From positions 434,001-498,000 of the forward strand of contig NZ_CP084261.1 in assembly GCF_022879575.1 (NCBI RefSeq): 64,000 bases of DNA, written 5' to 3'. This stretch comes from Caballeronia sp. SL2Y3 (GTDB lineage: Bacteria; Pseudomonadota; Gammaproteobacteria; Burkholderiales; Burkholderiaceae). Positions within the stretch are counted from its first letter, which is position 1; every line of letters begins with the position of its first letter. The translations under genes and the position numbers were made by a program. The notes below the pieces were generated by a model. The model had not been told where the DNA came from, did not search any database, and was given only the letters and a program-made list of their open reading frames with translations. This document shows positions 8,753-17,448 of the stretch, piece after piece.

Positions 8753-9073
8753 ATGAGCAACAACGATCGTATCGAAGGACCGGGCAGCACCGACAAGCCG
8801 CTCGGCGATGCAGGCAGCGGCGCCACCGGCGGCGGTTCGTTCGGCAATCTTCCGGGGCCGGGCGCGGCGACGGGCGGCGATCCGCATCAGGGCGTGCGTC
8901 AGCCGAACGCGGGGGAAGTCGAACCGGAGAATCGTCGTCTGGACCAGCAGCCGCATCAGACAGCGGAAGTGCCGCTCGGCTCGGGCAATCGTCCGGAGCC
9001 GGCGGGACGAGGTGGACAGGTCAGCGACGTCGCGGCATCGCCGGGACAGGACGTGCCGCCTCGCGGGAACTGA
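8753..9073 (+). CDS. small disordered hydrophilic protein
   Basis: A 106-residue protein rich in Gly, Pro, Gln, Asn and Asp with almost no hydrophobic stretches, so it is probably disordered. Features include GGGSFGNLPGPG, QPHQTAEVPLGSGNRPEP and a final SPGQDVPPRGN. The start at 8753 is set by a near-perfect Shine-Dalgarno (AAAGGAGG, 7 nt upstream). A perfect 16-bp hairpin terminator lies 19 bp after the stop. It fits the style of small hydrophilic stress-induced proteins, but no family is recognised. Confidence 0.6.
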   Translation: MSNNDRIEGPGSTDKPLGDAGSGATGGGSFGNLPGPGAATGGDPHQGVRQPNAGEVEPENRRLDQQPHQTAEVPLGSGNRPEPAGRGGQVSDVAASPGQDVPPRGN

Positions 9074-9092
9074 TTCACGAAGTAAAAGCGCA

Positions 9093-9129
9093 AAAGCAAA
9101 GCGGCCGCTCATCGCGGCCGCTTTGCTTT
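9093..9129. terminator. perfect 16-bp stem terminator, probably bidirectional
   Basis: Left arm 9093-9108 and right arm 9114-9129 are exact inverted repeats around a TCATC loop, with GCGGCCGC at the core and T-rich ends on both strands. It sits between the ends of two convergent genes (8753-9073 on + and pqqA on -), so it can terminate both. Confidence 0.85.
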
Positions 9130-9145
9130 CATGCGGAATTGCCGA

Positions 9146-9220
9146 TCAACGCGTGGCAATGTACATCGTGATTTCAAAGCCAAAGCGCATATCGGTGAAG
9201 CTAGGGGTTTCCCACTTCAT
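9146..9220 (-). CDS. pqqA: PqqA, PQQ precursor peptide
   Basis: A 24-residue peptide. It begins MKWETPSFTDMRFGFEITM and has the conserved Glu16 and Tyr20 that are cross-linked and become the PQQ skeleton (FEITMY context). The length and pattern match PqqA (known forms are 22-29 residues). The start is fixed by AAGGAGGCTCT directly before ATG. In the usual gene order pqqA precedes pqqB-E, but here none of the synthesis genes follow: a terminator lies directly downstream. It may be an extra or dispersed precursor gene supplying a pqqBCDE set elsewhere. A PQQ-type dehydrogenase homologue lies 1.9 kb away. Confidence 0.88.
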   Translation of the reverse strand: MKWETPSFTDMRFGFEITMYIATR

Positions 9221-9387
9221 AGAGCCTCCTTGTGCATTGAGCGGCCGACGGATGCCGTGCCGCTGCGCGGTTGTTTTCCTGAGCGCGTGCAGGGCGGCGC
9301 TCAAATCGACGCTCTTTGATCCTAGCGCGACTTCACCGCCTCCATCATTGGAAATTGCCTCGGCATTCATTTAATTTATCTATAGCG

Positions 9388-9588
9388 TCATAGCGGCCGG
9401 GGTCGGCTTCCGGAATCGTCAGGGTTCGTACTGATCTTGTCAGGGTCCGTCGCTTCGTCGCGCTCCATCATTTCGCCAGGACGCGGGATAACCCTATCTA
9501 CATCCTCCGGCCTGATATTGTTCAGCTCGTTGCCGCCGGGCGCGTGCGATTTGTCGTGTGTATCGGGTGCTTTTGGGGTTTCAGCCAT
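9388..9588 (-). CDS. small hydrophilic hypothetical protein
   Basis: A 66-residue protein with no hydrophobic segment, rich in Asp, Glu, Pro and Arg (NIRPEDVDRVIPRPGEMMERDEA region is the most ordered-looking part). It has no recognised family. It lies 21 bp downstream of the DUF2795 gene on the same strand, so it is likely co-transcribed with it. The ribosome site is modest (CGAGGC). Codon use fits the neighbours, which is the main support that it is real. Confidence 0.5.
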   Translation of the reverse strand: MAETPKAPDTHDKSHAPGGNELNNIRPEDVDRVIPRPGEMMERDEATDPDKISTNPDDSGSRPRPL

Positions 9589-9609
9589 TGGATTGCCTCG
9601 TACGATGAT

Positions 9610-9843
9610 TCATTCGGCGCGCGCTGCTTCGCGCAGCACGGCGGAGTCACTGTCGTAATTGCGATCGGCGAGTTTTCTGAGCACGGCCAGCACTTCACCG
9701 TCCGCGCCGTTGCTTTTAGCCAGCGCCAGCAGCTTCTCTTTGTGCATCGGATATTCCGCGCCCTTGAGCGCACGCACGATCGCGTCCGGCCCCGGCTCAT
9801 CCAGATGCCGCTGATTCTGCGACTGCGCGGGATGTTGTGACAT
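9610..9843 (-). CDS. DUF2795 domain protein
   Basis: A 77-residue protein whose last ~55 residues match DUF2795: an opening helix IVRALKGAEYPMHKEKLL, the NGADGEVLAVLRKLADR core and the YDSDSAVLREAAR end. The family's function is unknown; members are small helical proteins frequent in soil and stress-tolerant bacteria. The start at 9843 is set by GGAAAGGAGG 6-7 nt upstream. A longer upstream frame to 9936 lacks such a site. Confidence 0.75.
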   Translation of the reverse strand: MSQHPAQSQNQRHLDEPGPDAIVRALKGAEYPMHKEKLLALAKSNGADGEVLAVLRKLADRNYDSDSAVLREAARAE

Positions 9844-9967
9844 AGCGCCTCCTTTCCAGTTTGATCTGCAACGTCGAAAGGGCAGCAACGCGCATACCCG
9901 TGCATGGTTCTTCCGGGCGCGCAAGATGCTACGCAACCCATAACAAAGTCAGAAGGAGGACACGCGC

Positions 9968-10204
9968 ATGACTATTTCCGCGGAGCGACTCTCCGATACC
10001 GAGATCAAAGTCGAAGAGACCATCTATACGTTCGATGGCAAAGACAGGGCAGATGCGTTCCAGCAATGCCTGGGAAGCGAAACGCTCGACGCCTGCACTC
10101 GCAACCACGCGCCTGTCTCCACGCGCGCCGCGACGACGACGGGCGGCCCGGCAGAAGGCGAGCCGGGCAGCATTATTTCGCCGTCGCTCGGCGGCATGCC
10201 CTGA
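9968..10204 (+). CDS. small hypothetical protein
   Basis: A 78-residue protein with a strong ribosome site (AGAAGGAGG) ahead of ATG. The first ~45 residues look folded (RLSDTEIKVEETIYTFDGKDRADAF is within it, and two cysteines follow at QQCLGSETLDACTRN). The remainder is a flexible Gly/Pro/Ser tail. There is no signal peptide or known domain. It is divergent from the DUF2795 gene and convergent with the GGDEF-EAL gene. Confidence 0.55.
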   Translation: MTISAERLSDTEIKVEETIYTFDGKDRADAFQQCLGSETLDACTRNHAPVSTRAATTTGGPAEGEPGSIISPSLGGMP

Positions 10205-10217
10205 TCGCCGTTCGCGG

Positions 10218-13094
10218 TCAGAGCAGTGAGTGCGTCGTCGAGCGGGGCGCAAGCGATTCGCGCGTCAAGGCTTCGAGCGGCAATGGCTTGTCGAAGAAAT
10301 AGCCCTGCGCCTGCGCGGCGCCCATGTCGCGCAGGACCGCAAGCGTCGCCGCATCTTCGACGCCTTCGGCGACGAGCGTGAGGTCGAGTGATTCGGCCAT
10401 GCGCACGATCGCCCGCACGATAGCGCGGCTGCGCGGGCTGCGCGTCAGTTCGAGGATGAAGGACTTGTCGATCTTCAGGCCGCTGAATTGATACTGGTGC
10501 ACGTAACTGAGCGACGAAAACCCCGAGCCGAAATCGTCGAGCACGACGGACATGCCGTTATCCGCCAGCCGCTGCATGGTGCGCCGCGCGAGATCCGGTT
10601 CGGCGACGAGCGCGCCTTCGGTCAGTTCGAGGCACACGCGCGACGGCGACACGCGATAGCGCCGCAATAGCGCGAGCACGTCGTCGGCGAATTCGGGACG
10701 CGTCATGCTGTAGCTCGAACAATTCACGTGGACGGGCGGCCAGTGCATGAAACGCTCGTTCGAGAGAATGGCCGCGACGCGTTCGAGCATGTAGAGATCG
10801 AGTCGGCCGATGAGCCGCAGCCCTTCCACCGCAGGCAGGAATTCCCCCGGCCCCACGATGCGCCCATCCGACTGCCGCCAGCGAATCAGCGCTTCGAGCG
10901 CCACCACTTCACCGCTCTTCACATCGACGATCGGCTGGAAGTAGGGCAGCAATTCATCGTCGCGTTTCATTGCATTGCGCAACGCGCCTTCGCGCTCGAC
11001 CTGATCGGACACTTGCCGGCGCAATTCTTGGTTGAACACGACGAAGCTGTCGCGTCCCGCGTTTTTCACGCGATACATCGCGGTATCGGCGTCGCGCAAC
11101 AGATCGGCCGGCTCGGTATGAAACTGACTGTCCGCGCTGACGATGCCGATACTGCACGATGAAAACACCACGTGCTCTTCGATATGAAACGGCAGATCGA
11201 AGGCCGCGAGGATGCGCTTCGCGATAGCGACGGCATCCTGAATGACCGCGTTCGGCGAAAGAATGGCGAACTCGTCGCCGCCGAGACGCGCGAGCAAATC
11301 CGAGGCGCGCACGCAGGCGCCGAGGCGCGCGGCGGCCTGCACGAGCAGCATGTCGCCGAAATGATGACCGAGGCTGTCGTTCACCACCTTGAAGCGGTCC
11401 AGGTCGATGAACATCACCGAAAGATCGTGGCCGCGCGTCCGATAGTTATTCCATGCGCCTTGCAGCCGCTGCATCAGATAGCTTCGGTTAGGCAAGCCCG
11501 TGAGCGCGTCATGCGAATTCTCGTGAACGAGGCGCGCATTCACTTCGTCGAGTTCGCGCGTGCGCGCCTGCACGCGCGCTTCGAGTTCGAGATTGGCTGC
11601 GTGCAACGCTTCCGCGTCGCGACGGCGCGAGAGGGCCGTGTCGATATGGCGCGACACGAACGTCAGCAGTTCCTGATCGCGCAGCGAGTAACGGACGAGC
11701 GGCGAATAGCTTTGCACGGCCAGCACGCCGCGCACGTCATCGCCGTCGAAAAGGGGAATGCCGAGCCACGAACGCAGCCGCACCGAATCGCTGTCCGCCT
11801 CGAACGCGCCCTCGCTGATGAGCCGCACCGCTTCCTGATGGTCGATCAGCCGCGGGCGGCGCTCGCGGATCACGTATTCCGTCAACCCGCGCCGGCCGCG
11901 TCGCGGATCGGGGCGCTCGTGCACGATCTCGTCCACGTAATACGGGAACGACACCTCGTCGGTTTCCTTTTCGTACAGCGCGATATAGAAGTTGCGCGCA
12001 TAGAGCAGCTCGCCGACGATGCCGTGCAGACTGCGAAAGAACTCCATCGTGTCGCCCGGCCGGCTCGACAGTTCCGCGATCTGATACAGCGCCGCCTGCA
12101 GATGCTCGGAGCGCTCGCGCTCCGCAATGCCGTGGCGCAGCGCGGCGTTCAATTGCGACAGTTCGGACGTGCGGCGCGCGACCTTTTCTTCGAGATCCGC
12201 GCGATGCAGGATGCGGTCGAGCGCCATCGCGACATGCCGCGCCACCACGAGAAAGAGCGCGCGGTCCTCCGCCGTGTAGATGCGCGACACGTCGTAGACC
12301 TGCATCGCGAGCATGCCGAACACTTCGTCGGATGCATTCTTCAGCGGCGCGCCCATCCAGAACTCGGGGCGGTCGCCGAGGCAGTAGAAGCGGCCCTCGC
12401 GCTCTGCCGCCGTGATGTCCGCCGTGGTCACGAAAAGCGGCTTGCCGCTCGTCAGCACGCGGCCTGTCATCGAGAGGTGATCGGGGTCGAGAATATCGAA
12501 GTTGTCGGCTTCGACGACGTCCTTGTCGATCACGTCCACGTAATACGGGTACGTGATCTTGCCGGTCTTGCGGTCGTACAGCGCGAGATAGAAATTTTCC
12601 GCGTCGATCAGCGTGCCGAGGCGCTCGTGCACGCAGCGCAGAAACCCGGCGCGGTCCGGCACCGAACTCGCCAGATAGGCGATTTCGTACAGCACGCGCT
12701 GCGTGAGCTGCGCGCGAGCGAGGGCGTCGGACTGCACGCGCTCGCCCAGACGCCGCGCAAGCTCGGCGAGATGCGCGTCGTCGCGTTGCGCGAGCGGCGC
12801 GAGCAGCCAGCCGAGCACGCCTTCGCCACGGCCTGTCGGCCAGCGGTGCCAGCCATGCGCGGCGCACAAGCCCTCCAGACGCTCCTCGGGGATGCTGCGC
12901 GGCCAGACGAGCGGGGCATCGCCGCGCTGCGCGAGATGCAATTGCTCACCCGCGCGATACCACGCCCACGCCTGCCCGCAGCCCGTCGCGGCGGCGTCGC
13001 GCAGCAAGGCCTCGATCGGGTCGGCATCGGACACGTCGGTTCCGGGCGCGCCGGGCGTCGAAACGGGCGCGTTGTACGCGGAAAACACAGTCAT
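10218..13094 (-). CDS. GAF-GAF-GGDEF-EAL cyclic di-GMP protein
   Basis: A 958-residue soluble signalling protein. Order: an N-terminal region, two GAF sensor domains (about 135-305 and 335-495, both with the FYLALYD/FYIALYE motif), a short coiled linker, a GGDEF domain (about 525-690) and an EAL domain (about 705-950). The cyclase motif GGDEF is intact, with an inhibitory RxxD site (RASD) five residues before it. The EAL side keeps EALIRW, ELTEG, DDFGSGFSSL and KIDKSF, so phosphodiesterase activity is likely too. Both activities are therefore possible. A ribosome site (CTGGAG) precedes the start at 13094. The GAF ligands are unknown. Confidence 0.9.
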   Translation of the reverse strand: MTVFSAYNAPVSTPGAPGTDVSDADPIEALLRDAAATGCGQAWAWYRAGEQLHLAQRGDAPLVWPRSIPEERLEGLCAAHGWHRWPTGRGEGVLGWLLAPLAQRDDAHLAELARRLGERVQSDALARAQLTQRVLYEIAYLASSVPDRAGFLRCVHERLGTLIDAENFYLALYDRKTGKITYPYYVDVIDKDVVEADNFDILDPDHLSMTGRVLTSGKPLFVTTADITAAEREGRFYCLGDRPEFWMGAPLKNASDEVFGMLAMQVYDVSRIYTAEDRALFLVVARHVAMALDRILHRADLEEKVARRTSELSQLNAALRHGIAERERSEHLQAALYQIAELSSRPGDTMEFFRSLHGIVGELLYARNFYIALYEKETDEVSFPYYVDEIVHERPDPRRGRRGLTEYVIRERRPRLIDHQEAVRLISEGAFEADSDSVRLRSWLGIPLFDGDDVRGVLAVQSYSPLVRYSLRDQELLTFVSRHIDTALSRRRDAEALHAANLELEARVQARTRELDEVNARLVHENSHDALTGLPNRSYLMQRLQGAWNNYRTRGHDLSVMFIDLDRFKVVNDSLGHHFGDMLLVQAAARLGACVRASDLLARLGGDEFAILSPNAVIQDAVAIAKRILAAFDLPFHIEEHVVFSSCSIGIVSADSQFHTEPADLLRDADTAMYRVKNAGRDSFVVFNQELRRQVSDQVEREGALRNAMKRDDELLPYFQPIVDVKSGEVVALEALIRWRQSDGRIVGPGEFLPAVEGLRLIGRLDLYMLERVAAILSNERFMHWPPVHVNCSSYSMTRPEFADDVLALLRRYRVSPSRVCLELTEGALVAEPDLARRTMQRLADNGMSVVLDDFGSGFSSLSYVHQYQFSGLKIDKSFILELTRSPRSRAIVRAIVRMAESLDLTLVAEGVEDAATLAVLRDMGAAQAQGYFFDKPLPLEALTRESLAPRSTTHSLL

Positions 13095-13230
13095 CGGCGC
13101 TCCAGGCCATTCGGTTTTCGTTGACCGCCGAGCCGGCGGTCCGCTCTTTTTCGAGCATTCGCTCTTACCGGGCTAACGGCAGCCAGAATACAGGCTTGAG
13201 CTTCAGGGAAAAAAATCGTGCGAGAGCGTT

Positions 13231-14226
13231 TCAGCCAGCGGACGCGCCGCTTCCTGCAAAACGTTCGCGGTAGGCCTGCGGCGACACGCCGAGCGAGCGC
13301 AGAAAGCCCCGCCGCATGGTTTCCTCGGTGCCGAAGCCGCAGCGTGCCGCCACGCGCTTGACGGGCAGCGCGGTATCGCCCAGAAGACGCCGCGCGGCTT
13401 CCAGCCGCATCCGTTCGATGGAGCGCGCAGGCGTCATGCCGGTTTGCGCGCGGTAATGGCGCACGAAGCTGCGCTCGCTCATGCCGACGCGCGCGGCGAG
13501 CGTCGCGACCGAGAGATCCGCCGCCAGATTCTCGGCGATCCACGCGTGCAGCTCGCCGAAGCGGTCGCCCGCTTTCTGCAACGAGAGCGCGGCGCTGAAC
13601 TGCGCCTGCCCGCCGGGACGCTTCAGAAACACGACGAGATGACGCGCCACGTCGAGCGCGAGCGCGCGCCCGAGATCGTCCTCGACGAGCGCCAGCGCCA
13701 GATCGATGCCCGCCGTCACGCCGGCCGATGTCCAGACGGCGCCGTCGCGAATGAAGATGGGATCGGATTCCACGCGCACGGCCGGAAAGCGCGCGGCAAG
13801 CTCGTCGCAGCGGGTCCAGTGCGTGACGGCGCGGCGCTCGTTGAGAAGGCCCGCCGCCGCGAGCAGAAACGCGCCGGTGCATACGGACGCCGTGCGCCGC
13901 GCATGCCTCGCGCGTTCGCGCAGCCAGTCGACGAGCGCGGCGTCGCGCACCGCGCCATGCACGCCCCAGCCGCCCGCGACGATTAGCGTGTCGCACGGCG
14001 CGTCAGCCGCCGGCAGCGGGTGCCCGACGAGGCCGAGGCCCGCCGAAGCCGTCGCCGCCGCGCCGGGCATGACCACCCGCGCGCGATACGGCCGCGGCAT
14101 GCCCGCCGCCACGGCCAGCTCGTTCGCCGACGCGAACACTTGGAGCGGCCCGGCGACATCGAGCAGTTGCACGTCGGGAAAGGCGAGAACGTCGACGTCG
14201 CGCGGCGTCGGATCGGAAGGGCTCAT
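13231..14226 (-). CDS. GlxA-family transcriptional regulator (DJ-1/PfpI domain + AraC DNA-binding domain)
   Basis: A 331-residue regulator. The N-terminal ~185 residues form a DJ-1/PfpI-like domain (VDVLAFPDVQLLDVAGPLQV, a nucleophile-elbow cysteine in SVCTGAFLLAAAGLL). The C-terminal ~100 residues are an AraC helix-turn-helix pair (LAARVGMSERSFVRHY and VAARCGFGTEETMRRGF). Such proteins activate genes in response to small amine or amide metabolites. The start at 14226 gives a protein of family length. No clear Shine-Dalgarno is seen. It is divergent from a DJ-1 enzyme gene 91 bp away, which is its likely target. Confidence 0.87.
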   Translation of the reverse strand: MSPSDPTPRDVDVLAFPDVQLLDVAGPLQVFASANELAVAAGMPRPYRARVVMPGAAATASAGLGLVGHPLPAADAPCDTLIVAGGWGVHGAVRDAALVDWLRERARHARRTASVCTGAFLLAAAGLLNERRAVTHWTRCDELAARFPAVRVESDPIFIRDGAVWTSAGVTAGIDLALALVEDDLGRALALDVARHLVVFLKRPGGQAQFSAALSLQKAGDRFGELHAWIAENLAADLSVATLAARVGMSERSFVRHYRAQTGMTPARSIERMRLEAARRLLGDTALPVKRVAARCGFGTEETMRRGFLRSLGVSPQAYRERFAGSGASAG

Positions 14227-14317
14227 GATGGCGTAAAACGTGGGCTGGCTGTCGATTTCGCCATAGCGTAGCCGGGTAGCATGGGTTCGTCCACTCACAT
14301 CGACCAAGGAGAAAGCG

Positions 14318-15007
14318 ATGACCTTGCACATCGGCCTGTTGCTGTCTCCGGGCGTGCAGCAACTCGACATGACCGGCCCCTACGACGTCTTCGCGCACAT
14401 GCCCGGCGCCGAGGTTCACCTGATCTGGAAGACGCGCGAGCCGGTGCGATCGACGGCGGGCATGGTGCTCACGCCGGACACGACATTCGACGACTGCCCC
14501 GCGCTCGACGTGCTGTGCGTGCCCGGCGGCGGGGGCGTCGGCGCGCTGATGGAGGACGACGAGACGCTCGCGTTCTTGCGCCGGCAAGCGTCGGGCGCGC
14601 GCTATGTGACGTCCGTCTGCACGGGGGCGCTCGTGCTCGGCGCGGCCGGGTTGCTGCGCGGCAAGCGCGCGACGACGCATTGGGCGTATCACGCGCTGCT
14701 CGCCGAACTCGGCGCGACTCCGGTGCGCGAGCGCGTCGTGCGCGACGGCAACGTGCTCACGGGCGGGGGCATTACGGCGGGCATCGATTTCGCGTTGACG
14801 CTCGCGGCGGAACTCATCGGCGAGCAGGGCGCGCAGGCAATCCAGCTCGCGATGGAATACGCGCCCGCACCGCCTTTCGATGCAGGCGATCCCGACCGCG
14901 CGAGCGCCGATGTTGTCGACATAGTGCGGCAGCACGAGGCTGCGTCGCTGGCGGCGCGGCGTGAAATCACGCAGCGCATCGCGCAACGGCTCAATGCGAA
15001 CGCGTGA
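14318..15007 (+). CDS. DJ-1/PfpI family protein, isonitrile hydratase-like
   Basis: A 229-residue single-domain DJ-1/PfpI protein. It has the acidic residue in LLSPGVQQLDMTGPYDVF, the VPGGGGVGALM loop, and the nucleophilic cysteine in TSVCTGALVLGAAGLL followed by ATTHWAYH. This set resembles isonitrile hydratase (InhA) of Pseudomonas, which hydrates isonitriles to N-formyl amines, although other DJ-1 enzymes share it. A ribosome site (AAGGAGAAAGCG) precedes ATG. It is paired divergently with a GlxA-type regulator of the same fold family, a common arrangement. Confidence 0.82.
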   Translation: MTLHIGLLLSPGVQQLDMTGPYDVFAHMPGAEVHLIWKTREPVRSTAGMVLTPDTTFDDCPALDVLCVPGGGGVGALMEDDETLAFLRRQASGARYVTSVCTGALVLGAAGLLRGKRATTHWAYHALLAELGATPVRERVVRDGNVLTGGGITAGIDFALTLAAELIGEQGAQAIQLAMEYAPAPPFDAGDPDRASADVVDIVRQHEAASLAARREITQRIAQRLNANA

Positions 15008-15010
15008 GCA

Positions 15011-15439
15011 TTAGAAGCGCTTTTGCATGAAGTAGCGCGACCGTTCGCCGTGAAAGCCCGGCAGCTCGCCGAATGTCTGATAGCCGCAGCGCGCGTAGAG
15101 ATCGCGCGCCTGCGGATTGAGCGTATCCAGCCACGCGGCGCCGCAGCCGCGCTTTTTCGCTTCCGCTTCCGCCGCTTCGAGGGCGCGCGTGGCGAGGCCG
15201 CGGCCGCGCGCGTCCTCGCGTATCCAAAGCCATTTGACGAAGAGCCAGTTCCACGCGGTGAAGCCCGCGAGTCCGCCGACGAACGCGTCGTCCACGTAGA
15301 GCGACACGGCGAGATCGCGATGACCGCTCGGTCCCAGCTGCGCCGCATTGAACGCGGCGAGCCCGCCCGCGACTTCGTCTTCGAACGATTCGTCGATCCA
15401 GTCGGTGACGGACACGCTTACGTCGCTCATGTCGCCCAT
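15011..15439 (-). CDS. GNAT family N-acetyltransferase
   Basis: A 142-residue GNAT acetyltransferase using acetyl-CoA. The acetyl-CoA loop appears as IREDARGRGLATRALEAAEAEAKKRG (R-G-x-G-x-A signature), preceded by the beta-4 strand LFVKWLW and followed by ARDLYARCGYQTFGEL, the typical C-terminal segment. The substrate cannot be inferred. The first ATG (15439) lies 1 bp after the stop of the upstream binding-protein gene, so translation is probably coupled. An alternative ATG is at 15430. Confidence 0.85.
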   Translation of the reverse strand: MGDMSDVSVSVTDWIDESFEDEVAGGLAAFNAAQLGPSGHRDLAVSLYVDDAFVGGLAGFTAWNWLFVKWLWIREDARGRGLATRALEAAEAEAKKRGCGAAWLDTLNPQARDLYARCGYQTFGELPGFHGERSRYFMQKRF

Positions 15440-15440
15440 G

Positions 15441-16178
15441 TCACACGCTCGCGGCCGGCGCCACGGATGCGCCCTTGATCCCGTGCCGCGCCAGTGCTTC
15501 GCCGACGAAACCGGAACGCTTCACGTCTTCGACGAATTCGCGCAGCATGTCGGCGGCTGCTTCGCCGCGCGATTTCGGCAGCCCCATCGCCTGCTGAATC
15601 ACCATGAAGCGTTCGTTCAACAGACGCAAGCCGGGCGTGCGCGCGGCATCGGCTTCGAGTTGCTGCTTGACGCCCGCTGCGACCTCCAGCCCGTCGCGCA
15701 GAAAGGTCTCGACGACCGCTTGCGACGACGCCGCGCGAACGATCTGCGCATGCCTGATCTCGCGCGTGAGAAAGAGGTCATACGCGCTGCCCTTGCCGAC
15801 CACGATGCGATTGTCTGGGCGGTCCACTTCGTCGTTGCGCGCGAGGGGCGAGTCGTTGCGCACGAGATAGAAGCCTTCGATCAACACGTAAGGCGCAGTG
15901 AAGGCGATGCCCGCGCCGCGCGAGGGATCGATCGCGAAGAAGCCGATATCGGCCGCTTCGTTCGTGACGGTCTCCACCGACTTCGCTGCGGTGTCGAAAG
16001 CCGCGAACGCGACGTCCACGCCGAGCTGCGACGCCAGTTCCCGCGCGAGATCGACCGATACGCCGCCGGGCTCGCCTTCGGCATCGCGGTGCGCAAGAAT
16101 GGGATTGCCCAGATTGAGGGATGCGCGCAGCACGCCTGTCGGCGCGATGGCTTGCAGCAAGGTCGAAGAAAGAGTCAT
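15441..16178 (-). CDS. substrate-binding-like protein without signal peptide (family 3 solute-binding fold)
   Basis: About 245 residues resembling amino-acid-type ABC solute-binding proteins: APTGVLRASLNLGNPILA, GVSVDLARELASQLGVDVAF, ADIGFFAIDPSRGAGIAFTAPYV and a C-terminal KRSGFVGEALARHG. No signal peptide is visible from any plausible start (16178, 16199 or 16262), so as annotated it would stay in the cytosol. No permease or ATPase genes are adjacent. It may act as an intracellular sensor or ligand scavenger, or the start may be misread. It is coupled to the downstream acetyltransferase gene. Confidence 0.7.
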   Translation of the reverse strand: MTLSSTLLQAIAPTGVLRASLNLGNPILAHRDAEGEPGGVSVDLARELASQLGVDVAFAAFDTAAKSVETVTNEAADIGFFAIDPSRGAGIAFTAPYVLIEGFYLVRNDSPLARNDEVDRPDNRIVVGKGSAYDLFLTREIRHAQIVRAASSQAVVETFLRDGLEVAAGVKQQLEADAARTPGLRLLNERFMVIQQAMGLPKSRGEAAADMLREFVEDVKRSGFVGEALARHGIKGASVAPAASV

Positions 16179-16252
16179 GGCTTCGTGCGCCTCATGTTGC
16201 ATGAGCATGCAGAATACGCGAACCGTGACCACGCTTGCAAAAGGATACCGCC

Positions 16253-16750
16253 ATGCCCGCACCGCTCGATGCCAAAGCCCTCATCACGCGCCTCGGCCTG
16301 CAGCCGCATCCCGAAGGCGGCTACTTTCGCGAGACGTATCGCGCAGAGCAGCGCGTGACCCGCGACGGCGCGAGCGGAACGCGTTCGGCATCGACGGCAA
16401 TCTACTATCTGCTATGCGAAGGCGCGCATTCGGCGTGGCATCGCATTCGCTCCGACGAAGTCTGGCACTTTCATGCGGGCGATCCGCTCCTCGTGCATGT
16501 GCTCGATGCGCACGGCGCGCTCACCACGCACCGGCTCGGCGACATGACGCAGCATGCCGACACGGTGTTTCAGGCTGTCGTCGCAGCGGGCGACTGGTTC
16601 GCCGCCGAATGCAGCATCGCGTCGGGCGCGTCGCTCTTCGGGTGCACGGTCGCGCCGGGTTTCGAATTCAGCGAGTTCGAGCTTGCCCGTAGCGATGAAC
16701 TCGCGGCGCGTTATCCGCAGCATCGCGAGTTGATCGAACGGCTCGCTTAG
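16253..16750 (+). CDS. cupin family protein (DUF985)
   Basis: A 165-residue cupin of the DUF985 type: LGLQPHPEGGYFRETYRAE at the start, then STAIYYLLCEGAHSAWHRI, DEVWHFHAGDPL, VVAAGDWFAAE and FGCTVAPGFEFSEFELA. The histidines in WHRI and WHFH fit the metal site. The biochemical function is unknown; some relatives resemble sugar epimerases in fold. The ATG at 16253 follows AAAAGGA. The gene overlaps the 3' end of mobB on the other strand by 4 bp. Confidence 0.82.
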   Translation: MPAPLDAKALITRLGLQPHPEGGYFRETYRAEQRVTRDGASGTRSASTAIYYLLCEGAHSAWHRIRSDEVWHFHAGDPLLVHVLDAHGALTTHRLGDMTQHADTVFQAVVAAGDWFAAECSIASGASLFGCTVAPGFEFSEFELARSDELAARYPQHRELIERLA

Positions 16751-17271
16751 CGAGGCAGCGCAATGCCGAGCGTCGCGCAAACGAACGCGCCGATACGCTC
16801 GATGTCATCGAGGGCGAGCACCGGCAATGCCGATTCGATGGCGGCGGCGTCGTCCGTTGCGATGGCGAGCATCTCCACATCGGTCAGATAGAGCGGGTCC
16901 TTGCCCGTCGACGGCCGCACGACTTCAAGCCGTGGCATGGCTTCGCGCGCGAAACCTTCCACGATCACGAAGTCGGCGTGCGAAAGGCGCGCGGCAAGGG
17001 CCGCGAGCGGCGGCTCGGGTTCATCGCTGAGTTCGTGCAAGATGGCATAGCGATACGGCGACGCGATCAGCACTTCACTCGCGCCCGCGCGACGAAAGCG
17101 CGCACTGTCCTTGCCCGGCGGCTCCAGCTCGATGGAATGATGACTGTGCTTGATGACGTTGACCGTGAGCCCTTGCGCGCGAAACCACGGCAGCAGGGCT
17201 TCGATCAGTGTGGTCTTGCCTTGGCCGGAGCGCCCGGCGATGCCGAAAAGCGGCGGGTGCGACGAATTCAT
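16747..17271 (-). CDS. mobB: MobB, molybdopterin-guanine dinucleotide biosynthesis adaptor
   Basis: A 174-residue GTP-binding protein. Walker A is GRSGQGKTTL at about residues 13-22, followed by VNVIKHSHH and the EPPGKDSARFRRAGA switch region, which are hallmarks of MobB. ADFVIVEGFAREAMPRLEVVR supplies the Walker B-like region. It assists guanylation of molybdenum cofactor for enzymes such as nitrate reductase and formate dehydrogenase. No other moa/mob gene is in the window; the nasT/nasS pair at the far end suggests a nitrate enzyme that could use the cofactor. Confidence 0.92.
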   Translation of the reverse strand: MNSSHPPLFGIAGRSGQGKTTLIEALLPWFRAQGLTVNVIKHSHHSIELEPPGKDSARFRRAGASEVLIASPYRYAILHELSDEPEPPLAALAARLSHADFVIVEGFAREAMPRLEVVRPSTGKDPLYLTDVEMLAIATDDAAAIESALPVLALDDIERIGAFVCATLGIALPR

Positions 17272-17448
17272 GCGAAGGTTGTGTCGTTGTAGTCATCGAA
17301 CGGGTCCGGCAAGTGTAGCGGCTCCTTGGCGAGCCGGGCCGAATCGCGCTATCGTCAGGCATCGTGCTTGCATCGACCGCGCTGCATTGCGTAACGCGCG
17401 AGGCACGTGCAACGTGTCGAGCATCAGCGCACATCACAGGATCAGGAC

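Noticed and set aside
11172..13124. A 650-codon + strand frame opposite the GGDEF-EAL gene
   Set aside because: Antisense shadow; the minus strand encodes intact GAF, GGDEF and EAL motifs.
17272..17448. Cobalamin riboswitch before nrdJ
   Set aside because: The gap is too short and no B12-box-like sequence was found.
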